Shown here piece by piece: positions 19,402 to 33,594 of a stretch of 64,000 bases of DNA. The notes under the pieces were generated by a model. The model was given only the letters and a program-made list of their open reading frames with translations. It did no database searches and had not been told where the DNA came from. The translations under genes were made by a program, and so were the position numbers. The stretch is from Cenococcum geophilum 1.58. Lineage: Eukaryota > Ascomycota > Dothideomycetes > Gloniales > Gloniaceae. How positions within the stretch are numbered: position 1 is the first letter of the stretch; every line of letters starts with the position of its first letter. Location of the stretch: contig KV748180.1 in the NCBI GenBank assembly GCA_001692895.1, forward strand, positions 3,156,195 through 3,220,194, in the 5' to 3' direction.

Positions 19402-20601
19402 ACAACGACGTAGAAAGGAGAAGGAAGCTGGAAAGCGTTAATTTAAAACCTGTTAAAAAACCCTATGGGAAAAATTATTAGGAAAGACTACTTATTAACA
19501 GCTATAAATCGCGAAACTGTTGCGAAACTATTCGCGATTCTCTAAGGCTGTGGAAAGACGCGAAACTTGTTCGCGATCCTCCAGGGGTAAGACGTTTTAT
19601 CGCGACGACAACACAGCGCCGTACGGCATAGCATTATTAAGGCTATAAAACAAATAAACAACAAAATCTCTATTAAATAAGCCTTATTTCAAAGCGAAAA
19701 GCCAAAAGGCTGATTGTGATAGATATTGATGTTGCTGTTCGGAGCTTCGCTTTGAATAGACATTTTTATGTATTAGCAAGTGACTCTCGGGCCTCTTTAT
19801 AATTTACCTCAGCGAGCTCAGACGCGATTTTTTAGCTAGTATCGGAATAACCTACGCCGTCTTCCGAATTGCAAAATCACGTCTAAGACGGTTTGGCGAG
19901 TTTTGTTAAAATCCTAAGTAAAATCCGTAAAACGGAGATTGCGGATAACGTAAGTGATAGGGTTATGACGGCGATAGGGTTATAACGGTCGGCTAGTACC
20001 GCCTTCCTAATTGGGCTCACGAACACCAAAATACTGCCGAATGCCCGATTGCGGGTAAAATACTAGTAAAAAACATCGCACTGTATTACGATATTACTAA
20101 GGTTTTATAAAGCCTTAATTTAATATAATAGAGGCTCTATATTAATATTTTTTGGTGTTTTTAATACCAACTAACATCCTCGTCTATATCCGACACCTTA
20201 TCGTTGCTTAATCTACCTAGTGTTACGGCACTAACCTATCTTATACTGTTTCCTACTATTAGCTAGCCCACCACTAGCGCCTTAGCGGCTGGCCCTACTA
20301 TTTATATACGATACCCCTTTCGCCTCTTCTCCTCTTTATACCACAACGTAGTTATTTAGTCTACTTTACTATAGCACCGTAACAGTTTATGGTATCTCCT
20401 CTTGCGCCCCATCGCGATCTTTATCTTCTTAGTTTACCGCCTCTATTTATAGTCTCTGTTTTTTCTAAACAACCATTTTAATACCTTTAGTATACCTTCG
20501 CAGATTATAGAATTACGATCACTACCTAACTATATATTAAATAACCTTTATTTCCTTAATTTTTATTAAAACGCGTTAAATAATCTCTAATAATAGCTAT
20601 T
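19402..20601. other. AT-rich non-coding stretch before Copia gag
   Basis: This is probably the leader, and perhaps a degraded 5' LTR, of the Copia element whose gag starts at 20602. I found no matching copy of it downstream of the pol gene near 49500-50000, so LTR status is not supported. A short GATAGGGTTAT direct duplication lies at about 19957-19989. No host gene was seen. Confidence 0.4.
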
Positions 20602-22346
20602 ATGGCGTTAACTTACCCGAAGAAGTACGAGGATAACATTAACCTAGAGATATAGAACACCAATATAACTAACCTTAAAGATGTTAATTAGCAAGACTTA
20701 AACGGATTCTTATTATACCGTATAGTACACTATAAAGACAGCGAATATGACAACACTATGCTATAGTACTGTGTAAGGGAGGACTTTACTAAATGGATAA
20801 AGGGAATATAGACTCCTATAAAGAAGGATATTATATAGGACTTCCGTAACTTCTTATAGGAGTATAAAGTGTTTATACGTATAGATAGGGGTACTATTAG
20901 AGATAATATTTAGGAGTAGGTTATTAACGTAAAAGAAGAGCATAAATAAACTCTATAAGTGACTAAGCACCAACTACGCACTATAAGGAAGCTTAACTTA
21001 CAATAAAATCTAAGTAATATACCTTTAGAGACGAATATACCTCCGCCTTTAACTCCCCTATATCTAATCTAACCTATAACTTTAACTTTAGATACTATAC
21101 CCTAACGAGAGCAGATATAGGATCCTATTGCTTTATAATTTAATAACCTTTAGACTCCACTAACCAGACCTATGTCACCACTACAGCCTATAATATAACT
21201 CCTACCTCCTCTATCTTAACCTTAAATTAGAGGCATTTTAAAATTACTTACAGAGCTTATAAAGCTCTATTTAGATTAGGAGAAGAAGTTTAGCAGGGAA
21301 TTATATAATATTCTTAATTTAAAATTACATATCTTCTATAACTATTACTAAAAGGTAGAAATAGAGTCTAATTAATACCACAACGCCTATTCTGTTATAC
21401 TTAGGGGCCAAACTAGTACCTTCTATTATAATTATTTAGCAGGAAAAGGATATAACTTTAACCGCATAATATATAAGTTAAGATACTACTTTAAAACAGA
21501 AGATAATAAGTAGTAGTATATATTAGAATAGAGAGAGACTACCTTTTTAAGGATTATTACTATAAACCTAGGTATTCCTTAGCTTAATTGTCTTTAAAAG
21601 CTCTTTAACTAACTTTAGATAATTTAGCGTAGTCTATCTAAATTATATTAAGAGGATTTAGCCTACGTGACTAAGTTATTAACGCATGCTAAGGTGTTAA
21701 AGAATATAACCTTGCTCTCTTTAATCCTATAAATACTTATAAAGGAGTATATGCCTAATTAAGATCTTCTATTAGTACCGCTTTACGCTCTTAAAAAGTA
21801 TAGTAATTTAATACCTAACTCTAACCTACTTTAATTAACCCGCCTAACTAATATAATCATAACTAAATATATAGTGGCCGTGGTAGGCAGTACGGTAGAG
21901 GGTATAATTAATATTAATTATAAGGCAATTATAAAGGTCCTTATAAAGGTTTATTTTAAAGTAATTGCTAAAAGAAGTGCTATATTTATAAGAAGTTAAA
22001 TTGCTAGATAACTAGGTATTCTCTTAATAAGCAAAAGGAGGTATATAATAAGTTTCGCCAAAGTATAAGAAATGTTGGAAATTATAAGGTTATTATAGCT
22101 TACTTTTAAAGCTTTCTAGTTTAATATAAAGGTGTAAAAGATCTTAAGGGTAAGGTTAATAAGGCCAAATAGCTCCTTATAGATATGGAAATTAAGGACT
22201 ACTCCCCTAACTAATACGTTACTAAGTATAGTAAGGTAAATGGTATATAAACCGTCGCTATTCTTAATAACCAATCTACGCTCCATTTTATTACGAAGTT
22301 AGATATCTTTAATAAGCTAAAGGAGAGTTCCGCGTTCTCCTTTAAT

Positions 22347-22766
22347 TGTTATAGACGCTTTAAGTACGATGTTACAACTACTTAGAGAAGAGTCGGAAGA
22401 AGCTAGTTAGTTAATATAAGCACGGTCTAGAATGGAACCCGTGGAACTATATAACAAGGAATGGTAAGCAGAGTTACGTGATGTAATCTATGTGATCTAT
22501 ATAATCTGTAAGATCTATTATAAAGCGAATAGAGTAAATAGAGCAGATAGAGCGACAACTTTCTTAGAAGTACGGTTATGTATTTAAAGACCCTTAGTCC
22601 CTACCTAAATAGTTCCTTCCTTATAGTAATTTTTAGAATATAATTAGAGTTAATCTATTAGGCAACCACTCCACTAGTTATTATTATTATTATTAACTTA
22701 TCTATATTTATACACCTAGCCTATTAATAGGACCTACCGTAGTATAAGCTATAAGGTTCCGTTATA
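22347..22766 (+). repeat. 5' LTR of E2
   Basis: This 420-bp LTR aligns with 45843-46262 and with the E1 LTR at 2188-2598. The TTAAT before it matches the one after the 3' LTR. Confidence 0.9.
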
Positions 22767-22936
22767 TAATTACTACCTAGTTACGGTCCAATAAGTTAAA
22801 CAATATGCCACCAAAAGCAGCCACTATAACGCCATTAACGGCGGCAACTACTTTAAGATTAGGTAACGATACTAATATAGCAGACACTAACTTATAACAA
22901 CCTGTAATAGTAGGGTAGTTATAAGAAATAGTTAAC

Positions 22937-23357
22937 TGTTACGGACGCTTTAAGTACAATATTACGACTACTTGGAGAGGAGTCGGAAGAAGCTAGTTGG
23001 TTAATACAAGCACGGTCCAGGATGGAACCTATGGAACCATGTGACGAAGAATGGTAACCGAGGTCATATGAGGTGCTACGAGAGGAACGAGAGGAACGAA
23101 GGGAACTTACGTACCTTATGTATAAGACGTACATTATGTACAAGAAGGATTTTATAGGAGTACGGTTGTGTATTTAAGGACCCTCAGTCCCTACCTAGAT
23201 AGTTTCTTCCTTGTAGTAATTCTTAGAATATAATTAGAGTTAATCTGTTGGGCAACTACTCCACCAGTTATTATTACGTTATTAACTTACTTGCAATACC
23301 TATATACCTAGCCAATTAACAAGTTCACCGTAGTCTCTACTACAAGGCTTTATTACA
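22937..23357 (+). repeat. 5' LTR of E3
   Basis: 421 bp. Its central segment (about 23055-23150) differs from that of the E1/E2 LTRs but matches the E3 3' LTR. It is visibly the least AT-shifted LTR of the family in the window. Confidence 0.9.
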
Positions 23358-26300
23358 TAATTACTACCACGGTTACGGTTTTAATAAGTCAAACAATATA
23401 CCACTAAAAGCAGCCACTATAACGCTATCGACGGCGGCAACTACGTTAGAATTAGGTAATGATACCAGTATGGCAGACACTAACTTATAATAACCTATAA
23501 CAGTAGGACAGTTACAAACAATAGTTGATTAGTTAACGGGAGATAGTGCGGCACTTAAAAATAGGATTAATGGGATAGGAGCAGCAAAGGTTAAGTTACT
23601 ATTAATTAAAAGATTCTCAGGAGAAAGATCGAAGCTTAAAGGATTCCTTACGTAAATATACTTTAAGGTTGCGTAGGAAGGAGTAAAGCTGGTAATAACT
23701 ATGGATTAAGTAGTATATACAGGATTGTTCTTATTAGGAAGAGCACTTAAATAGTTTAAGCCTTACCTTACAGAGATACAAGCAAATAGAATGACAACAA
23801 CGAACTAGGAAGTACGGTTTATATTTTTAAGCTAGAACGGATTTATAAAGCAACTTACACAAATATTTAGGGACCTAGAAGCAACGACTATAGTAGAAAG
23901 AAAGCTTTAGGACCTAACGTAATGGACTTTAGCGATTAAGTATACAATATAATTCCAAACGCTAGCTATATAACTTAAGTAGAATAACAAGGCGCTTATG
24001 GTATAGTATAAATAGGGACTTAAGGCTAAAGTCTAAGACGTAATTATTCTAATAGAAGATGCGGATACCCTAAGGGAATTAATAGATTAAGCAATCAAGA
24101 TTAACAACAAGATCTTCTAAAGGAAACAGGCTAAGAGAAGCCAGGATAGAGTTCTATAGTTATATAAGGCGCAGAGTACGCAACAACTAAAGCTAAATTA
24201 GAAACTATGGTATGGCGCAGAGCTAATAAACCTAAGTGGTACTAAAGAAGCCTATAAGAGATGGAGTAAGAAACTATAGAAACCTAAAGGTTAAGGATCT
24301 AGTAATTATAGGACTAAGGAGCATAGGCTAAACTAGGGATCTTAATAGCAGAAGACATTTAGGCGGACTCTATAATAAAGTTAATAGTTTAGAGACGGAG
24401 CTTATATAAATTGCGGAAAATAGGGTCACTTTATAAGGGATTGTAAAGATGGTCAGAGTTACCATATAATAAAGGGAACTAGACTAGCAGCACATAATAC
24501 ACACATATAAAGAGATGATAGTACGCTGTAAGGAACAAAAGAATATTCAATCAGAAGTTTTGCGTTTTATTATAATAACGCATACCAAATTTATAAAGAC
24601 GCCAAGTACGGTGCAAGCTATTAGCCATAAGAGCTAGAGTTAAAGGGACTTAGAGAAACCAAAGAGTTAGACAAAGAATAAGATCGACTCTATAAGCTAA
24701 ATCAAGATATCACAGTAATATGCGGATAAAGATTAGCAACAATAATAATGGAGTTAGAGTACTTATTAATTAATAGTAATAAGGACAGTAAAGGAACTAA
24801 CTAGGGGTATCTAAACCTTAATAACGTAATAGAAGTAGAGACTAAGACCGCCGTAGAGCAAGGTTTAGTAACGGGTATCATAACACCGTTAGATACGGCA
24901 TCTATCGCTTTATAAGACGGAAGGAGTAATATCCAGAGACGATTAAGCAAGTAGACGACTGCTAGTGCTAGCTTACCACTTAATAAAGGCAAAAGGCCAA
25001 AGGCTTAAGATTCTTAAGACAAGATAAGGCAAGCTTAAGGACCCACAACGGATAGAAACCGATAAAGTAGAGTAGCAGCTTAGTTCAGAGACATACGAAT
25101 AAGCTTAGGATAAGAATTCCTAACAGTATAAGACTCTTAAGATAAGATAAGTGAGATCTAGGACTCTTAAGACAAGACGAGGACACTAGTTAAGCCTAGT
25201 TAGACTAAGGTAGGGGCTAAGCTTAAGTTAGAAGCAAGCCTAGGATTAAAGAATCTAAGGGGTTAAGAATTCGGAGTATAAATTAGGACACCTATAAGCA
25301 AAAGGCAAAAGGCTTCTTTATAGATTAGAGAATCTATAACGCAAATAGCAATTAGACTAAGAGACAGATATATAGACCTAAAGGACTTACCAGGGGAATA
25401 TAGTATTCAGCCTAAAGATTAAAAAGTTAATACTAAGATTAAGAAGCATAAAGACTTCAAGGATCCACTTATAAAACGCAACGTAAAAGAAACTATAGAG
25501 GAATTTAGGGCAAAAATTACCTTATAGCAAGAACAGAAACTAGATAAGAGATCTAGTATATTAGGACGTATAAAGGACAGAGCGCTAGTATAAAGAATTA
25601 CTAATAGGCCTAGAATAGGCACACTAAGAGCTAAGTAGCTTACTAAACTGGAATAAGAAGAGGATCTAGGGATTTCTACTAGGTTCGAAGAACGATATAC
25701 TAAAGGCTATTACGACGCAGTAATAAAGAGATATTTCCTTACGGACGAGCTATATACACTTAAGTAGCTATACTAAAAGTAGTATAGGCAACGACATAAT
25801 AATAAGTGGGAAGATTTCTATATATAGTTGGACGAGAAAGTTATCTAAGACTACCCAATCATAGAGAAGGCTATAACTTATATTAAAGGAGCCTTAATTA
25901 TAACATTAAAAGATCTAGAGGAGTAATTAGAGGACTAGAGAAGCGAAAGATAAATTTTAATACCCGCAAACGAAGTTGCAACGCTTAGATTAACACAAGA
26001 GAGGTTTAAACTTAAGGATAAAGACAAGCTAAGAGTTAACCTAAGACATTAAGCACATTATACACTATTATGGATAGTATGCGTAAATAATGCGTGCAAC
26101 ATACATAAAGCACCAAAAGATAAAAATTAAAAGTATCTAATAAGGATATATTAGATAACAGACGAGGCGAAATATTAAAACGCTAAGTATATATATAGTT
26201 AGCACCTAGTAGAAGTTTAAGAATAAGGGGACTTAATACTTTAACCAGAAAGATTCCTTACGGAAGAATGCCTAGATAAATAATAATGGTGGGAATGTCT

Positions 26301-29300
26301 AGAGAATACTTATCTATAGTATATTAAAGACAAAAAGCAAACTAAGTATTGGCCTAAGATAGACTAAGTACAAATAGGATCTAGTAGCTAATAGTTAGGA
26401 AAAGTAGAGGCCTACGGGACCAAAGGGAGCTAGTAGTAAAGCCTTAGACCCTTAAAGGAATTTAAGGACGACACCTAAATTTACGAGTTAAGTAGCAAGA
26501 TCAACAGTTTAAGGCATTAATAGATAGTGGAGTAATAAGGAACCATATCTCGCTAGCAGCAGTAAAAAGAATAGGGTTACTATATAGACAAAAGAAATGT
26601 TTTTACCTATTAGTAACAATTTTAGGAGATCTAATAGCCTATAGAGGAGGCATTATTAATCTTAAAACAGGACCTATTTAGTTAACCATTAAAGGAAAAC
26701 TAGTTAAGATGTCTTTCGACATATTACTATTAGGGAATAATAAGGCAGTACTAGGAATGCCTTAGTTACAAGAATACAATCTAAAGATTAATTAGGTTAC
26801 AAGTTAGGTCGATATCAGAGATATATAACGCCATAAGATGCAACAACAAGCCAAGTTAGTATAGTACTAAGTAGGAGCGACCTACGAAGAAACAGAGAAA
26901 GGGCTAAGCCATATACCAAAAAGATACCACAAGTATGGCAAGAAACTATAGTCACCTAAGAGTAAAAAGCTGTTAAAGCATATAGTATGGAACTATAAAA
27001 TAGAATTAGAACCAGAAATAAATCTAAGATTCTTTCCAATCTATAAGCTTACTAAAGAAGAAAGTAAAGCGCTAAAAGAGTTTGTCTAAGAGAACTTATA
27101 AAAGGGATACATCAGACCATCGCAATTATTAGCGGGATATCCAGTACTGTTCGTACCAAAAAAGAATAGTAAACTAAGGCTATATATCAACTATAGATAG
27201 TTAAACAGCATTACTAGAAAGGATAGGTATCCTTTACCCTTAATTAGCGAAATCTAAAATAGGATAGGCAATGCGTAAATCTTTATAAAGATAGATCTAA
27301 GATAGGCGTACCATTAGATTAGAATTAAGGAAGGCAACAAATAAAAGGCAGCCTTTAGGTTAAAGGAAGGACTATATAAACCATTAGTTATGCAATTCGG
27401 GCTTATAAACACATTAGTAACGTTCTAAAAGCGTATTAATAATATATTAGGAGAATATTTAGATAAATTTATTATAGTATACCTTAACGATATTATTATC
27501 TACTTAATAAACAAGGAAGAGTACGGAGAATATATTAAGTGGGTTTTAAAGAGACTATAGGAAGAACAGATGCTAGTAGCAATTAAGAAATGCGAGTTCT
27601 TTACTAGGAAGACCGATTTTATTAGATTTATTATTAAACTAGGCCAACTTAGTATAGATCTAAAGAAGATTAAAGCCATAGTAAATTGGCAGGAACTAAA
27701 GAACGTTACACAGTTAAGATCGTTCCTAAGGTTTTATAATTACTATAAAAGGTTTATAGCGCAATAGTTAAAGGATATCAAACTATTTATATAATTAATA
27801 AAGAAAGAAGAACTATAGGTATGGGGAGAAGAATAGTGAGAACTCTTTAAGAAAGTTAAAGAGTTGTTTACCCAGGAGCCAGTTCTTAAGATCTATTAAC
27901 TAGGACTAGAGACGGTTATAAAAACAGATATATTAGACTTTACACTAGGAGCATATTTTATATAAAAGCATCTAGATAGATAGTATCCAGTGGCATATTA
28001 TAGTCGAAAGATAATACCACTAGAGTTAAACTACAACATCTACAATAAGGAGTTATTAGGTATAGTTATAGCACTAAAGGAATAGAGAGCATTCTTGCAA
28101 GGCATAAAAAAACCATTTATAGTTAAAATAGATTATAAGAACCTAACAGGGTTCCTAATAACAAAGGAGCTTAACTAAAGATAGGTTAAATAGGTAGAGA
28201 TGCTTATAGAATACTATTTTAAGATTTAGTATATTAAGGGTATAGACAATACGCGAGCCGATGTATTAAGTTAAAAAGCTAAACTATAAAATAACAATAA
28301 GCCATTAGGGGCTTTACTATAAAAAGACACAGACGGATTAATTAGGTACAATTATCTAAAAATTATAGCAACTTAAGAGAATAAGTTAGAAAAGGTCTAT
28401 AAGACACTAGAAAGCTTTTAAGTATAAAGAATTCTAAAAGCACAGCTAGAAGATCTATAGTCGGATATATACGGAAATTAAGAGGTAAAGTATATCCCAA
28501 GAAGCATAGTAGAGTAGTTTATAGAGGACTTCTATAAGGGACTAACTTAAGGATATAACGGAGCCATAGGCTTAGTATTAAGACTCTAGGAGGAGTATAT
28601 TATTAACGGAATCTAAAGGATAGCTAGAAAGGTTACTAAAGAGTATCTAGATTGTTAAAGGAACAAACTAATAAGGCATAAGCCGTATAGAGGGCTATAA
28701 CCTATTAAAATACCAGAGAGACTATAGGAGGTTATATTATAGGACTTTATTATTAAGTTACTAAAATTAAGAAATCCTATTACCGGACAAGATTACAACG
28801 TAATCTTAGTGATAGTAGACAAGCTTATAAAGTGGGGATACTTTATAGCCTATACGGAAGAAATCTCAGCGGAAGATATTACTAGAATCTATATTAAAGA
28901 AGTGTTTATAAGATATAGAGCACTAAGCAAAATTATATTAGATAGAGATCTAAGATTTATAGCAGCATTCTAGGAAGTATTCTTAGCGGAATAAGGAGTT
29001 CAAGTAGTAACTTCCACTATATATTATCCGCAGATAAACGGTTAAATGGAAAGATTAAACTAGACACTAGAGCAGTATCTAAGGCACTATATTAATCACG
29101 TACAGAACAATTGGGTATCGCTATTACTAGTTATATAGTTTATATATAATATAACACCACAAAAAGGAATAGGTATATTACCATTTAAGGCGAATTATGG
29201 ATACGAACTAAGAATATTATTATCGCTATAATAAGTAAAGAAAATAAGTAGTAGAGCTAAGTAAAGAATAGAGACTTTAATAAATCTTTATATAAACCTT

Positions 29301-30502
29301 ACGGAAACAGCTAAGACAGTACAGCAAAGAATAAAAAAGTACTACAATGCTAAGAGATCTAAGGGACTAGATCTTAAGGAGGGAGATAAAGTATAGCTAC
29401 TATACAAAAATTTTAAGAGTTAACAACTAAGCAAGAAGTTGGACTATATTAGACTAGGACCTTTTAAAATTACATAAAAAATTTCATTAGTTACGTTTAA
29501 GCTAAACCTACTAGCTAAAATAAGAATCTACCCTATATAGTATATCGCAATGCTAGAGCTAGCACACGGAAATATTAAGCCATTAGTTTATAAAGCAGAC
29601 ACGTACAGAGGACAGGAAGAGGATAAATAGCAAGTTTTAAAGATCGTTAATTACGAGGACGTTAATAACGAAATATAGTATAAAGTAAAGTGAATAGGCT
29701 ATAATAAGACTACCTAGGAGCTATTAGAGAATCTAAAGAACGCTATAGGAAAGGTACAGGAGTATCGGAAGAGAAAAGGTTAGGTAATATTAATAAAGAG
29801 GAATTACTAAAGAATAAGCCGCCTAAGGGGGACCTAGGAAGAGCGATTGCTAAACTACTTAGAGTTATTTCCTTCTCTATTAGAAGAGAATCCGTTCTTT
29901 TATCACCAAGTTCCTATAGACCTTATTCTATAAGTTTCCACTCCTTAGAATAAACCTTCTTATATACCTTCTTAAGGCAAAGTAAATAGGCAAATACCGC
30001 GATGCGAGTATTTAGGGCCTTCTATTCCGCATCCCGAGAACGCTTAAGCTTAGTAAGGGCCTATACTAGGTTATTATTAAGCTTTACAGCAGTAGATTAA
30101 ACATAAGACCCTATAATAAATTACTTAGGGAACTTAAAGACTATTAAGAGTTATAGGACGCGTATACTTAGCGTTAGAAGTAGAACGAATATCGCAAGAC
30201 AATTAAACGTTTGCTTTAGTGCACTCTAAACAAGAAGAGGGTTGCCGAGACGAAGAACTTGCTAGCATAATATATACTAACCCCTCCTTTAAGCAACGAG
30301 AACACGGAGATAGCATTATTTCACTAAGCGATAATATTATAGTAATAGTGCGAGCATGACGTTACGCGTGTGAAGAAAAAGAAGCTTTAGGCATTATAAG
30401 TAATAATATTAACTAAATTAATTAGACGGATATTACACCTCTAGTAAACAACTTAGAGATACTAGGTATCTTTGAGGATAAAGATAGAGAGAAGGGAGAT
30501 AG

Positions 30503-30923
30503 TATTACGGACGCTTTAAGTATAATATTATAACTACTTAGAGAGGAGTTGGAAGAAGCTAGTTAGTTAATATAAGCACGGTCTAGAATAGAACCCGTAG
30601 AACTATATAACGAAGAATAGTAACTAAGGTCATATAAGGTACTATAAGAGGAACGAGAGGAACGAAGGGAACTTATATACCTTATGTATAAGACGTACAT
30701 CACGTATAAGAAGGATTTCATAGGAGTACGGTTATGTATTTAAGGACCCTTAATCCCTACCTAGATAGTTCCTTCCTTATAGTAATTCTCAGAATACAAT
30801 TAGAGTTAATCTATTAGGCAACCACTCCACCAGTTATTATTACGTTATTAACTTACTTGCAATACCTATATACCTAGCCCATTAATAAGTCCACCGTAGT
30901 CTCTACTATAAGGCTTCGTTACA
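30503..30923 (+). repeat. 3' LTR of E3
   Basis: 421 bp, pairs with 22937-23357, and is followed by the TTAAC duplication and then by resumed E2 gag sequence. Confidence 0.9.
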
Positions 30924-31494
30924 TTAACCGGTTAACGGAAAATAATATAACACTTAAAAATAGGATTAATGGGATAGGCGTGGTAAAGATTAAGCTACTA
31001 TTAATTAAACAATTCTTAGGAGAAAGATTGAAGCTTAAAGAATTCCTTACGCAAATATACTTTAAGGTTTTATAAGAAGGAGCTAAGTTACCAACACCTA
31101 TAGATTAAGTGGCGTATATAGGATTGTTCTTATTAGGAAAGGCACTTAAGTAGTTTAAGCTTTATCTTATAGAAATACAAGTAAACAGAATAACGACTAT
31201 AAACTAAGATATATGGTTTATATTCTTAAGCTAGAGTGGATTTATAGAGCGACTTATATAAATATTTAGGGACCTAGAAGCAATAGTAATAGCGAAAAAA
31301 AAGCTTTAAAACCTAACGCAATAAACCTTAGTAATTAAGTACATAACGCAGTTCTAGACATTAGCTATCATCGGCAAAATATAGTACCCTTTTAATGGCC
31401 TCAATGGTTGTGGTTAACGCAATTGGCGCGCAGTTGAGGGCATTTGGCAACTCGACCGACTAGCCTATGTCGTGTTTTTTTGACACGCAGCCTG

Positions 31495-31552
31495 CGCGCA
31501 GCCTGCGCGTAACCTACGCGCAACCTGCGCGCAACCTGCTAGTAATCTACGC
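31495..31552 (+). repeat. 11-bp tandem array (about 5 copies)
   Basis: The unit is GCAGCCTGCGC with variants GTAACCTACGC and GCAACCTGCGC. It is highly CG-rich, in contrast to the surroundings. Confidence 0.8.
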
Positions 31553-31696
31553 ATTTAGCAACCATAATTATATTTACCTCTTTTATACTAATAATATATT
31601 TTAAATAAATAAAAGCTATTTTAAAGCTATTTATAAGGCTAGCAAAATAAATATTATTATTTTAGATAATTTAATATAATATAGCGATAGTTCTCT

Positions 31697-32098
31697 TCTA
31701 CCTATCTACCTATTGACTTACCTACCTGCCTGCATCGCCTACCTATTTATATTACCTACCTATCTACATCTACCTATCTACATTTGCCTACCTATTTACA
31801 TCTACCTACCTATCTATATTTACCTACCTATTAATATTTACCTACTTATTTATATCTGCTTACCTATCTACATCTACCTACCTATTTATATTTACTTATC
31901 TATATCTACCTACCTATTTATATCTGCCTATCCGTTAGCATCTACCTACCTATTTATATCTACTTGCCTATCTATATCTACTTACCTATCTATATCTGCC
32001 TACCTATCTATATTTACTTACCTATCTACATTTACCTACCTGTCTATATCTACCTACCCGTTAGCATCTACCTATTTATGCCTACCTATCTATACTAC
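31697..32098 (+). repeat. CTAC/CTAT microsatellite, about 400 bp
   Basis: This is an imperfect run of CTAC, CTAT and TTAC tetramers arranged in loose 12- to 20-bp super-units. The open frame through it (31713-32159) is an artefact of low-complexity sequence. Confidence 0.85.
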
Positions 32099-32134
32099 CT
32101 TAATTCGATCGATTAATCGAATCGTTTATAGTGT

Positions 32135-32995
32135 TAGCTGGCTAGTCGTTATCATCTAGCTCTAGCGACGGTTATCTAGTTCTAGTAACGGTCGTCTAGT
32201 TCTAGCGACGGTTGTCTAGCTCTAGCAATAGTTGTCTAGTTCTAGTAACGGTCGTCTAGTTCTAGTAACGGTCGTCTAGCTAGCGACAGTTATCTAGTTC
32301 TAGCAACGGTTGTCTAGTTCTAGTAACGGTCGTCTAGCTAGCGATAGTCGTCTAGTTCTAGCAACAGTTGTCTAGTTCTAGTAACGGTCGTCTAGCTAGC
32401 AACGGTTATCTAGTTCTAGCGACAGTTGTCTAGTTCTAGTAATGGTTGCCTAGCTAGCGACAATCGTCTAGTTCTAGTAACGGTCGTCTAGCTAGTAATG
32501 GTCGTCTAATTCTAGCAACAATTATCTAGCTCTAGTAACGGTTGTTTAGTTCTAGTAACGGTTGTCTAGCTAGTAATAGTTATCTAGTTTTGGCGACGGT
32601 TGTTTAGTTCTAGTAATAGTTATCTAGTTCTAGCGACGGTTATCTAGCTCTAGTAACAGTTATCTAGTTCTAGTAACGGTCGTCTAGCTAGCAACGGTTA
32701 TTTAGTTCTAGCGACGGTCGTTTAGTTCTAGTAATAGTTATCTAGCTAGCGACAGTTGTTTAGTTCTAGCAATAGTTGTCTAGTTCTAGTAATAGTTATC
32801 TAGCTAGCAACAGTTGTCTAGTTCTAGTAATAGTTATCTAGCTAGCGACGGTTATCTAGTTCTAGCGACAATCGTCTAGCTTTAGCAACGGTCGTCTAGT
32901 TCTAGTGACGGTTGTCTAGCTAGCAATAGTTGTCTAGTTCTAGTAACGGTTATCTAGTTCTGGCAACAGTCGTCTAGTTTTAGTAACGGTCCTCT
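32135..32995 (+). repeat. 20-bp minisatellite (about 40 copies)
   Basis: The unit is GTCTAGTTCTAGYRAYRGTY with a 16-bp variant (GTCTAGCTAGYRAYRG). Copies differ almost only by transitions at CG/CA/TA positions, a pattern RIP on either strand would produce. Confidence 0.85.
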
Positions 32996-33120
32996 ACTAG
33001 CTGCCGTTCTAGTGCCTCCCTAGGTAGGGAGGATATAAAGAAGAAAGGAAGGGTAAAAAATAAGGTAGCTATATAGGGTAGAGGCATGTATAGAGGCTAT
33101 CGGGAATATAGCGGGGACCT

Positions 33121-33502
33121 GATACAGAGCTTCGTATAGAGCCTCTGTACGCAGAGCTTTGCGCAGAGCCTCGTGCAGAGCCTCTATACGCAGAGCTTCT
33201 CGCAGAGCCTCGTGCAGAGCCTCTATACGCAGAGCTTCGCGCAGACCCTCGCGCAGACCCTCGCGCAGACCCTCGTGTAGAGCTTCGTGCAGAGCTTCGC
33301 GTAAAGCCTCGTGCAGAGCTTCGTGCAGAGCTTCATGCAGAGCCTCTATACGCAGAGCTTTATATAAAGCCTCGTATAGAGCCTTATGCAAAGCTTTATG
33401 CAGAGCTTTATACAGAGCCTCTATACGCAGAGCTTCGTGCAAAGCCTTTATACGTAGAGCTTTATATAGAGCTTCGTGTAGAGCCTTGTGCAGAGCCTCT
33501 AA
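33121..33502 (+). repeat. 12-bp minisatellite (about 31 copies)
   Basis: The unit is AGAGCYTCGYRC with variants AGAGCCTCTATA and AGAGCTTTATAC. Because 12 is divisible by 3, it stays open in frames on both strands, giving repetitive frames (EALH on minus, RASC on plus) that are not credible genes. Confidence 0.85.
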
Positions 33503-33504
33503 GT

Positions 33505-33560
33505 AATAAGATTATAAGATTATATGAGATTGTATAAGATTGTATAAGATTATATATAAT
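33505..33560 (+). repeat. 11-bp AT-rich tandem array (about 5 copies)
   Basis: The unit is AAGATTRTATR, repeated directly after the 12-bp array. Confidence 0.7.
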
Positions 33561-33594
33561 AGTTAAATATATAGTATATAACTTTACCTTAATC

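Larger units (their letters stand above)
22937..30923 (+). mobile_element. Gypsy-A chromovirus E3 (both ends present)
   Basis: A 7,987-bp Ty3/Gypsy element inserted in the gag of E2. LTRs are 22937-23357 and 30503-30923 (421 bp each); duplication TTAAC at 22932-22936 and 30924-30928. Parts in order: gag (from about 23400) with a CX2CX4HX4C knuckle (about 24408-24450), protease (about 26510), reverse transcriptase (about 27100-27560), RNase H (about 27900-28300), integrase (about 28640-29260) and a C-terminal chromodomain (about 29630-29790). It looks whole in structure but has dozens of breaks in its frames. It is younger than E2, by insertion order. Confidence 0.92.

Noticed and set aside
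31713-32159. 148-codon open frame (plus)
   Set aside because: It is a translation of a CTAC/CTAT microsatellite (runs of Y, L, I, P, S); low complexity, no start context, no homology expected.
33020-33506. Repetitive open frames on both strands (EALH and RASC repeats)
   Set aside because: A 12-bp tandem repeat is open in several frames by construction. There is no promoter or unique domain, and it lies within a satellite block.
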